Under the pieces are notes generated by a model, which was not told where the DNA came from, did not search any database, and saw only the letters and a program-made list of their open reading frames with translations. Source: Cyanobacteria bacterium Co-bin13 (GTDB lineage Bacteria > Cyanobacteriota > Cyanobacteriia > Phormidesmidales > Phormidesmidaceae). From it: a stretch of DNA of 5,619 nucleotides. This document shows, piece by piece, positions 1 through 5,588 of this stretch. The stretch is from NCBI GenBank assembly GCA_014534385.1, contig JACVRP010000260.1, positions 1 through 5,619 of the forward strand. Direction: 5' to 3'. The position numbers and the translations under genes were made by a program. Positions within the stretch are counted from its first letter, which is position 1. Each line of letters begins with the position of its first letter.

Positions 1-2222
1 TGACTCCTCTCCGCGTCCCCGCGTCCCCCCGTCTCCGCGTCTTCCCCCCCTCCATACAGCCCCTCAATCTCCTTCTCAAACCGCTCCAGCACCGCCGCCC
101 GATTCACCCGCTCATCTGCCGACAGCAGACCGTTTTCCTGAGTCAGCTCAGCCTCCACCAGAGCAAACTTGCGCACCGTAGACCAATACGGCAGGTGACA
201 GTTGGCCGCATCAATCAAGGGCTGGTACAGCGCCAAAATGCGGGGATGCTGCAGCCAGTTAGCCTGAGTTGCATCAATCCCCCACATCTCAGAACCAACC
301 CGCAGCGCCTCCAGATTCGGAAAAATCAGCAGGCCGCAAAACTTGCGGTTGAGGCCAACGGTGACGGCATGGGTCACCAAAGGCGATCGCATCAACCCCT
401 GTTCCAACGGCAGCGCCGACACATACTTCCCGGTCGAGAGCTTAAAGAGCGGCTTCTTCACCCCGGTAATGGTGAGAAAACGGTCGTCAGACAGCGTGCC
501 CAAGTCCCCGGTATGGAGCCAGCCCTCCTCGTCAATGGCGTGGCGAGTGGCTTCTGGATCGCGGTAATAGCCCTGCATTACAAAAGGAGCGCGGATGAGG
601 ATTTCGTGGTCGGATGCGATCGCAACCTCCACCCCCGGAATCGGCATCCCCACCGTACCCGCCCGGTTCTCAGTGCCCCGGTTGTAGCAGAGCACGCCGC
701 TGCTCTCCGTCAGGCCGTAACCTTGGAGACCGGGCACCCCCGCCGCCGAGAAAAACCGCACCAGATCCCCCGACAGCGCCGCTCCACCACAGATGCAGGC
801 CCGCAACCGCCCGCCAAACACCGCCCGCCACTGGCCAAACACCAGCCGATCCGCCAACTGCATTTGCAATGCATAGAGACGGTGAGGCGGACGATTGAGG
901 TCAAACCGCTGGGCCAGTTTAATTGCCCACAGCAGCACCGCCCGATCAAAGCGGCTCAAATGCTGCGCCCGATCCACAATGCGCTCATGCACCTTCTCCA
1001 GCAGACGCGGCACCGTAATCAAAAACGTTGGCTTCACCCGCCTGAGATGCTTGATTAGGTGGTTGGCATCTGAAAAATAAACGCTGTGCCCAAAAGCCAA
1101 ATGCCCATAGAGAAACACCCTGGCAAAAATATGAGTCAGCGGCAAAAACAGCAGCGCCACCTCCTCCGGCCCCGTCGGCAGATTGGGATAGCTAGAAAAC
1201 GAAGCCAGCACATCCGACGTGATGTTCTCATGGCTCAACATCACGCCCCTGGGCTGCTTCGTCTCACTGGGAATGTAGAGAATCGTCGCGAGATCGTGGG
1301 GTGCGATCGCATCCCGCAACCCCTGCACCCTCGCCTCCGACCAGTACTCTCGACCCCAGGCCCTAACCTCATCGAGAGTAGTTAATTGAACGCACTGAGG
1401 ACAGACCAAGGGGCACTGTCGGTTGGGCTGGTGGCAGAGGAGGCGGGGGATTTGGAGGGAGGAGGACGTGGGGACAGGAGGATAAGAAGACGCGGGGACA
1501 GGGGGACGCGGCGACGCGGAGAGGGAAGAAGAGGACGCGGGGACAGGGGGACACGGGGACGCGGAGAGGGAAGAAGATTGCGGGGATGTAGAGTTTTGGG
1601 AAGTCTCGGAAGCCTCACACTCTAAATCATCACTTCCTCCATTTCCCCGCGTTTCCGCGTCTCCCGCTCCCCGCGTCTCTCCATTTCCCCGCGTCTCCGC
1701 GTCTCCCCCTCTCCGCGTCTTCTCCTCGCCCCGACTCTCCACCAACACCACACTCCGCAACTCCGGCGTCTCCCACAGATAAGGCATGAGCTGATTCAGC
1801 AAGTCCTCGTTAGAAATCACCAGCGCCTTTGCAGCGGTGTGTTGCAGGATGAACAGGATATTCTCGATGGTTTGCGTCAGGTCGATGGGGACATCGACCA
1901 GTCCAGCCAGGAGACAGCCGAGATCTGCGATCGCAAACCCCGTATCGCTGTGCACCACCAAGGCCACCCGCTCGCCTCGCACCAGACCTAAGGCTCCCAG
2001 GCCTAGGGCAAATTCCTCAGCAGCTCGGCGAAATTCGGGAATGGGAAGAGACTGCCACTTGCCTCCGCGCCACTGGTTAAGGGTCTGCTGGGTCGTTGGG
2101 GCAGCTTCTTGAAGGGAGGGCTGACTCTCGCAAGCCCGATCTAATAAATCAGGGAGAGTAAATCCCAAAATTGGGCTTTTGGCTTCTGAGGAAGCACAAT
2201 GACTGGCCAGGGTTAGATTCAT
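1..2222 (-). CDS. Divergent long-chain acyl-CoA synthetase-like AMP-binding protein (3' end beyond window)
   Basis: One frame stays open for 740 codons from the ATG at 2222-2220 to the window edge. A TAA at 2228-2226, two codons upstream, fixes the start at or after this ATG; no strong ribosome binding site is visible. Family members activate fatty acids with ATP to acyl-AMP and then acyl-CoA. Supporting blocks: an N-terminal region (RVALVVHSDTGFAIADLGCL, about 91-110), a P-loop-like block 316-331 (YIPSETKQPRGVMLSH), GYGLTESS 501-508, GWLHTGDLG 567-575, ITGVKK 585-590, STGKY 596-600 and ENGLLSADERVNR 696-708. Oddities: the P-loop lacks the usual SGTTG glycines and its Lys is Arg; GRKK is GVKK (Val588); the C-terminal catalytic Lys position appears to be Arg705. 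About 118 extra residues (163-280), mostly repeat-derived, split the N-terminal domain. Without them the length is about 620, normal for the family. Fold assignment is strong; activity and substrate are uncertain. Confidence 0.88.
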   Translation of the reverse strand, partial: MNLTLASHCASSEAKSPILGFTLPDLLDRACESQPSLQEAAPTTQQTLNQWRGGKWQSLPIPEFRRAAEEFALGLGALGLVRGERVALVVHSDTGFAIADLGCLLAGLVDVPIDLTQTIENILFILQHTAAKALVISNEDLLNQLMPYLWETPELRSVVLVESRGEEKTRRGGDAETRGNGETRGAGDAETRGNGGSDDLECEASETSQNSTSPQSSSLSASPCPPVPASSSSLSASPRPPVPASSYPPVPTSSSLQIPRLLCHQPNRQCPLVCPQCVQLTTLDEVRAWGREYWSEARVQGLRDAIAPHDLATILYIPSETKQPRGVMLSHENITSDVLASFSSYPNLPTGPEEVALLFLPLTHIFARVFLYGHLAFGHSVYFSDANHLIKHLRRVKPTFLITVPRLLEKVHERIVDRAQHLSRFDRAVLLWAIKLAQRFDLNRPPHRLYALQMQLADRLVFGQWRAVFGGRLRACICGGAALSGDLVRFFSAAGVPGLQGYGLTESSGVLCYNRGTENRAGTVGMPIPGVEVAIASDHEILIRAPFVMQGYYRDPEATRHAIDEEGWLHTGDLGTLSDDRFLTITGVKKPLFKLSTGKYVSALPLEQGLMRSPLVTHAVTVGLNRKFCGLLIFPNLEALRVGSEMWGIDATQANWLQHPRILALYQPLIDAANCHLPYWSTVRKFALVEAELTQENGLLSADERVNRAAVLERFEKEIEGLYGGGEDAETGGRGDAERS
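4..50 (-). repeat. G-rich heptamer-type repeat at the 3' end of the acyl-CoA synthetase-like gene
   Basis: On the coding strand this is a run of GACGCGG/GGGGACG-type units encoding residues of the type GGGEDAETGGRGDAERS after the position where the family normally ends (near Leu722-Tyr723). The 12-mer CCTCTCCGCGTC (plus strand, 6-17) recurs within 1707-1719 and, inverted, within 1513-1525 and 1558-1570, so it belongs to the same repeat family as the internal arrays. It may continue past the left edge. Confidence 0.75.
383..390. repeat. HIP1 palindrome GCGATCGC (one of six in the window)
   Basis: The octamer GCGATCGC occurs at 383-390, 616-623, 1303-1310, 1927-1934, 3368-3375 and 5271-5278. 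All copies lie inside the three genes and none in the intergenic region. This density is typical of many cyanobacterial genomes and is the main ground for the taxonomic call. Confidence 0.95.
1455..1577 (-). repeat. 45-bp in-frame tandem repeat, two full copies plus a degenerate partial one (array A)
   Basis: Read on the coding strand, copy one is 1577-1533, copy two is 1532-1488 and a degenerate third part is 1487-1455. Each full copy is 15 codons and encodes SSSLSASPCPPVPAS and then SSSLSASPRPPVPAS, so the frame is kept. The plus strand is G-rich and built from GGGGACA/GGGGACG/CGGAGAG-like units. The product is a Ser/Pro-rich, probably disordered linker (residues 216-256). Copy number may vary between strains. 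Confidence 0.9.
1639..1722 (-). repeat. 42-bp in-frame tandem duplication, inverted relative to the 45-bp array (array B)
   Basis: Two 42-base units, 1639-1680 and 1681-1722, both begin CCATTTCCCCGCGT on the plus strand and differ at a few positions. 42 bases equals 14 codons, or six heptamers. The coding strand is G-rich here, opposite to array A, and encodes a polar Glu/Thr/Arg/Gly-rich stretch such as GDAETRGNGETRG (within residues 167-195). Related sequence continues to about 1735. Confidence 0.88.
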
Positions 2223-2300
2223 GGGTTAGAAGTGCCTGTACGCTTTGTTTGAGGCGGGGGCAACTTATGGAACTTCAAAACAGCTCAAGCCAAAAATTCC

Positions 2301-2321
2301 AGGCAGCGCTAAGCGCCACCT
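2301..2321. repeat. Imperfect inverted repeat, 10-bp arms, about 80 bp upstream of the acyl-CoA synthetase-like gene
   Basis: The arms AGGCAGCGCT and AGCGCCACCT are separated by a single A. Eight of ten positions pair, including a perfect GCGCT-A-AGCGC core at 2306-2316. Position and symmetry fit an operator for a dimeric regulator or a small hairpin in the 5' leader. No T-run follows, so it is not an obvious terminator. Its function is unproven. Confidence 0.45.
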
Positions 2322-2393
2322 TAAGAGCACAGTGGAGAAGAGCAGATTGTAATTAGAAATCCGGCTTGGGCTGATGGGATACAAGTTCAGCTA

Positions 2394-2422
2394 GATAGAT
2401 ACTTAGGGGATGCGTATCTATC
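2394..2422. repeat. Perfect 9-bp inverted repeat with 11-nt loop
   Basis: GATAGATAC (2394-2402) and GTATCTATC (2414-2422) are perfect reverse complements around an 11-base loop. The stem is AT-rich. On the minus strand, the direction of the flanking genes, the T-run lies before rather than after the hairpin, so it does not look like their intrinsic terminator. An operator or a structured leader about 170-200 bases upstream of the acyl-CoA synthetase-like gene is possible. Confidence 0.5.
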
Positions 2423-2750
2423 AAAAACATAGGCCGCTATAGCAGACAGATTGTCCACCAAAGAAGCGAATGATTCTACAGTTTTGCGGCTTCTAAAATC
2501 TGCGAAATAGCAGCTCACAAAGACCTTAGAAGGGCTTTCTATAGGCTGTAAAGAACTAAGGAAACAATGACAATTCGTGATGAGTTATTGCCCTTGTACT
2601 ATTGATCATAGCGGTCTGGTCTTGAGTTACCCATAATTGATAACTATCGCAAACAACTTTTGTAACAGGGCTGAGCTAGTGCCTCTAAAAATCCCTACAA
2701 AGTTAGATGCCAAATTTTAAGAGCCAGGATTATGGCAGGGGATCATCGAT

Positions 2751-2782
2751 AAAGCCAAGAGAATGTAACGCAGATTGGCTTT
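2751..2782. repeat. Perfect 8-bp inverted repeat with 16-nt loop downstream of the 305-residue hydrolase
   Basis: AAAGCCAA (2751-2758) pairs perfectly with TTGGCTTT (2775-2782). It lies about 110 bases past the stop of the minus-strand hydrolase gene. The 3' arm on the minus strand ends in TTT followed by ATCG, so a weak terminator is conceivable, but the long loop and short T-run make this doubtful. Confidence 0.35.
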
Positions 2783-2846
2783 CTCTCAGTTTTTGGATTG
2801 CCTATAAAGCACGCTGAATTATCCTTAGTTATAGCCTCAATTGCCG

Positions 2847-2890
2847 TCTACATAGCGACAAATTTGCGAATAATCAGCAGCTATTTGCCG
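2847..2890. other. Possible decayed transposon-end sequence
   Basis: The stretch reads TCTACATAGCGACAAATTTG and then CGAATAA, followed at 2877-2890 by GCAGCTATTTGCCG, a loose second copy of the GCGACAAATTTGCG block at 2855-2868. Short repeated CGACA/AAATTTG/TTCGC blocks next to a TGTACA-like hexamer resemble the ends of cyanobacterial Tn7-like elements. This is recalled resemblance only. No transposase or second end is in the window, and the similarity may be chance. Confidence 0.2.
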
Positions 2891-2892
2891 CT

Positions 2893-3810
2893 CTAGGGGT
2901 AATAGATCAACTCGCAAAGCAACCCTCTGCCTTCTACATGGCGGTTGACCCAGCTCACAATATCTAGGGACACCTGCCGGGCACAAATATCATTGTGCAA
3001 ATCATGCAGGCCACCCGGATATTCACGGTACTCCTTATCTATTAGAGTAATCTGGCTAAACAGCTGCCGCGTGGCCTCCGGCTGCACCACTGAGTCTTCG
3101 CTGCCCTGCAGAATCAGCAGCGGAACCTCCAGCTTGAGCAGCTCTGCCTGGAGCCGCTTAGCCGCACCCAGAAACTCTGCCGCCAGACGAGCCGTTCCCC
3201 TTCGATGGCGCAGCGGATCATTGGCATAGGCCGCTATCCATTCCGGGCAACGAGAACCCGCATCTTCCGGCAGCCCTGTATCTAGTGAGAACCGGGGCCA
3301 AACCGTTGAAAACGCTCTGCCAATGCCCATCTTGATCGGGGAAACGCCTATGGGGCCGATGGCGGGTGCGATCGCAATCACCCCTGTCACCCCATCAGAG
3401 CGCTGCAAAGCGTAGTCCAAAACCACCGTCGCGCCCAGACTGTGCCCCAAAAGAAAACAGGGCAAGCCCGGATTGTCTGCCGACATTAGCTGCCAAAAAC
3501 GCCCCACGTCCCCACACAGATCCTTCCAGCGATCAATGTGGCCCCGCTGACCGGGAGACTGCCCATGTCCCCGCAGATCCACGCTGTAGGTACCATAGCC
3601 AGCCGCGAGCAGACCTTCAACCAGCCCGCCAAATAGCCCACTGTGGCTTCCTAGGCCAGGCACAATCCCCACGACCGCCCTGACCTCCCTGGCAGGATAC
3701 CAGCATTGGTAGTACAGCTCCAGATTTCCCTCACCCGTAAATCGCCCTTCCCGATGCCGCATAGGTCTAAACTTCAACCCTCTAAAAAAACAACACCCAC
3801 ATCCCATCAC
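2893..3810 (-). CDS. Alpha/beta hydrolase, monoacylglycerol lipase / lysophospholipase-like
   Basis: A 305-residue alpha/beta hydrolase of the Hydrolase_4 (monoglyceride lipase) type, expected to cleave a fatty acid from mono- or lysolipids in the cytoplasm or at a membrane face. No signal peptide or membrane segment is seen. Motifs: PGLGSHSG 51-58 at the oxyanion position (usually HGLGEHSG, so the His is Pro51), DLRGHGQSPGQRGH 78-91, nucleophile elbow GHSLG 122-126 with Ser124, acid Asp239 in GSEDSVV, and His269 in GGLHDLHND. The catalytic triad is therefore complete. The longest start is a GTG at 3810, directly followed by an ATG at 3807, with AGGGG 6-9 bases upstream. Family members usually begin near MRHREG, so Met17 (3762) is a serious alternative, although no good ribosome binding site precedes it. 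It lies 9 bases after the upstream hydrolase stop, implying co-transcription and probable translational coupling. Substrate unknown. Confidence 0.9.
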   Translation of the reverse strand: MMGCGCCFFRGLKFRPMRHREGRFTGEGNLELYYQCWYPAREVRAVVGIVPGLGSHSGLFGGLVEGLLAAGYGTYSVDLRGHGQSPGQRGHIDRWKDLCGDVGRFWQLMSADNPGLPCFLLGHSLGATVVLDYALQRSDGVTGVIAIAPAIGPIGVSPIKMGIGRAFSTVWPRFSLDTGLPEDAGSRCPEWIAAYANDPLRHRRGTARLAAEFLGAAKRLQAELLKLEVPLLILQGSEDSVVQPEATRQLFSQITLIDKEYREYPGGLHDLHNDICARQVSLDIVSWVNRHVEGRGLLCELIYYP

Positions 3811-3819
3811 CCTAGACCC

Positions 3820-5499
3820 CTACAACTCCTCCACGTTCCCGCCTCCTCGCGTTTCCCCGCCCAGTCGCTCACCCAACGTCCGGCTCGATGTCGAACTCAC
3901 TAACCACAGCTCAAAGGGAGCCTGACTGAGATAAGCCGCATAGTCAGCAGTTAGCTGAGGCAAGCCTTTCGGGTTGTGGGTCAGGTGCTGATTAAAAAAG
4001 ACAACGCTGAGGGCATTAATGTATTGGTCAAACGGCGTTTCACAGCAGGTCTCCACGCTTTGAGGCAGTATTTTGAGCCGCAGGTTTAAAGACTCGGTCA
4101 GACGCTGCAGGTTTCGGATGTGGGTTTTGCCCTGCATAACGCCCAGATAGCAGTGGGAATTTACTAAGCCCTGAAAGAGACGGATCTGCTCACATACCAG
4201 GGGTGCAGCGACATCGTGACTGCTTGCTAGCAGCAGGGTCGGTATCTGAACCTGTTCCATACCCTGCATGCCAAAGACCTCACTGCCCACCGCATCGAGG
4301 GAAACAATGGCCTGAATGCGCTGATCTCGAAGCGGATAATGGCTGTGCGGCAGCCCCAAGGCCTGACACTGCAGCAGCAGCGATAGGTTGGGTTCGCGCC
4401 AGGGCAAATGGCAGGCTGTTTCTAGCGCTTCGAAATCAATGGTTGCCCCCGCTAAGGCAAAGGCGGTATAAGCGCCAAAGGAGTAGCCCATCACGCCGAC
4501 TGCCCGGAGGTTGAGCAGGCCGCCAAAATCCGTTGAGTTGCGCTGCTCTAGCCCATCTAGCAGACGGCTGACATCTAGCGGTCGATCGATAAACTCCTGG
4601 GCCTCAAAGAGGTCTTGGGACTTGCCTTCCAGCAGGCTTCGCACCTGCTGGGCGTCGCTGCCGGTGTGCCAGGGCGCAGCCACAAAATAGCCATGGGACG
4701 CTAAGTGTTGGGCATAACCCTCCAGGTCTTCTGGGCCGGAGGCTAACCCGTGGGACTGAATGACAACGGGGACACTCTGGGCAGGCCAAGGGTGCGGCTG
4801 ATAGCAGCGAACCCGGATTCGTCGGGAGGACGGCTTGCTATTATCTGCGCCCTCCTCATCCTCCAGCACCAGCAGATGCTGCACAACTTCAAATGCACCC
4901 GGTTTTTGTAAATCCGGCCCCTGTGAAAAGGCAGGAGGTGGATCGATCATCCGTTCAGCAGCGGCTAGATCCTGGAGGGTGGTGAGAGCAGCCTCGGTTT
5001 CTTTGATCAGCTGCTCCACCTGTCCGGCGGTCAACAGCAGCTGCTCCAGGTTGAACTGGAGGGCACCGGGAAAGTGACGCATGAAGCTGGGCAAAGACAG
5101 GCCTTCTGGGTCTTCTGCCATTTGAATCAGCAGATTTTTCAGGAGGTGCTTTTGAGTGACCCGATCCGGCGATGCTGGCAAGCGGAAAAAGCGCTCAAAC
5201 CACGACAGAATGGTGTCGCCGATGGAGGTGCCTAGAAAATAGCCAAGCTGGTTGGGATCGAGGGTGAGCTGCGATCGCAAAATCCGCCGACACCTGGCCT
5301 GATGCACCTGATGAGCCTTACCCAGATAAACCCTGCAAGTTCTATCCGCCAGATGAGGCAGCGTCTGCGCCGCGATAAAGCCCTGACTACGGCGCAAGAG
5401 CTGTATCAGCAGCGCCTTCACCTGCTCGAGAACGGTTTGCCGAGATTGAGCTTTTTGAGAATGGGTCGGAGAGTTGGCTGGAGAGTCGGCGTGAACCAT
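3820..5499 (-). CDS. DUF1400-like domain plus alpha/beta hydrolase (dienelactone hydrolase / PAF-acetylhydrolase-like)
   Basis: A 559-residue protein in two parts. The N-terminal half (about 55-170) is helical and resembles the second half of cyanobacterial DUF1400, with features such as LTLDPNQLGYFLGTSIGD (78-95) and EDPEGLSLPSFMRHFPG (129-145). The C-terminal half (about 205-535) is an alpha/beta hydrolase: oxyanion region SHGLASGPED 249-258, PWHTGSD 276-282, nucleophile elbow GYSFG 338-342 with Ser340, probable acid Asp429 in ASSHDVAAP and probable base His460 in GKTHI. GYSFG replaces the more common GHSFG. Relatives include platelet-activating-factor acetylhydrolase and dienelactone-hydrolase-like esterases; the substrate is unknown. 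No signal peptide is evident, although DUF1400 proteins are often exported. The ATG at 5499 has GAGAGG just upstream. The last dozen residues (GGETRGGGNVEEL) look repeat-derived. It is the first gene of a probable two-hydrolase operon. Confidence 0.88.
   Translation of the reverse strand: MVHADSPANSPTHSQKAQSRQTVLEQVKALLIQLLRRSQGFIAAQTLPHLADRTCRVYLGKAHQVHQARCRRILRSQLTLDPNQLGYFLGTSIGDTILSWFERFFRLPASPDRVTQKHLLKNLLIQMAEDPEGLSLPSFMRHFPGALQFNLEQLLLTAGQVEQLIKETEAALTTLQDLAAAERMIDPPPAFSQGPDLQKPGAFEVVQHLLVLEDEEGADNSKPSSRRIRVRCYQPHPWPAQSVPVVIQSHGLASGPEDLEGYAQHLASHGYFVAAPWHTGSDAQQVRSLLEGKSQDLFEAQEFIDRPLDVSRLLDGLEQRNSTDFGGLLNLRAVGVMGYSFGAYTAFALAGATIDFEALETACHLPWREPNLSLLLQCQALGLPHSHYPLRDQRIQAIVSLDAVGSEVFGMQGMEQVQIPTLLLASSHDVAAPLVCEQIRLFQGLVNSHCYLGVMQGKTHIRNLQRLTESLNLRLKILPQSVETCCETPFDQYINALSVVFFNQHLTHNPKGLPQLTADYAAYLSQAPFELWLVSSTSSRTLGERLGGETRGGGNVEEL
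3826..3860 (-). repeat. Degenerate G-rich repeat at the 3' end of the DUF1400 hydrolase gene
   Basis: The coding strand is an almost T-free run of GGGGAAACGCG/AGGAGGCGG/GGAACGTGGAG units that encodes the tail GGETRGGGNVEEL and ends at the stop codon. The plus-strand piece CGCGTTTCCCC is built from the same words as array B (CCCCGCGTTTCC at 1645-1656). It looks like a decayed member of the same repeat family that has extended the reading frame. The resemblance is weaker than for the other arrays. Confidence 0.45.
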
Positions 5500-5503
5500 G
5501 ACA

Positions 5504-5509
5504 CCTCTC
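5504..5509 (-). promoter_or_regulatory. Ribosome binding site of the DUF1400 hydrolase gene
   Basis: GAGAGG on the minus strand lies four bases before the ATG at 5499-5497. It is the best purine-rich match near this start and supports it. The spacing is slightly short. Confidence 0.5.
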
Positions 5510-5588
5510 TAGAAACGGGCAACATCACGCTGTCCGCTCTTCTCCTACCTCAATCATGGCGCGGGGAACTGGGCTCTGCTGATTTTGC

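Larger units (their letters stand above)
2223..2892. other. 670-bp intergenic region without a credible gene
   Basis: This lies between the stop of the 305-residue hydrolase and the start of the acyl-CoA synthetase-like gene, both on the minus strand. It is visibly richer in A+T than the flanking genes, has stops in all frames, has no HIP1 site and no tRNA-like or rRNA-like sequence that I can see. It should hold the promoter of the downstream gene, but I found only weak candidates, for example TTGTCA at 2573-2568 with TACAGC 17 bases later on the minus strand. The inverted repeats listed separately are its clearest structure. Confidence 0.7.

Noticed and set aside
195..1058. A 287-codon plus-strand open frame
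   Set aside because: It lies antisense to conserved acyl-CoA synthetase motifs, has no recognisable domain, and its composition (rich in His, Pro, Arg, Gln) is that expected for the reverse of a G+C-rich gene.
1369..1625. Short open frames on both strands over the repeat arrays
   Set aside because: The repeats contain no stops in any frame because of their base composition, so such openings are expected. The frame continuous with the flanking enzyme motifs is the real one.
1455..1722. CRISPR array
   Set aside because: The units are directly tandem, without unique spacers, change orientation midway, and are multiples of three within an open gene.
1383..1736. Pseudogene caused by a repeat insertion
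   Set aside because: Every codon across the segment was read and no stop or phase change was found. Motifs on both sides share one frame. Functional inactivity remains possible on other grounds.
2171..2356. A 61-codon plus-strand open frame
   Set aside because: It overlaps the start and leader of the minus-strand gene, has no recognisable similarity or good ribosome binding site, and is short enough to occur by chance.
2751..2790. Strong rho-independent terminator
   Set aside because: The 8-bp stem has a 16-base loop and is not followed by a proper T-run on the minus strand; the T-run on the plus strand is several bases away and no plus-strand gene precedes it.
3366..3683. A 105-codon plus-strand frame, and similar ones at 2945-3229, 4203-4514 and 4835-5077
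   Set aside because: All are antisense to the two well-supported hydrolases with intact catalytic motifs, and none shows a domain or start signal.
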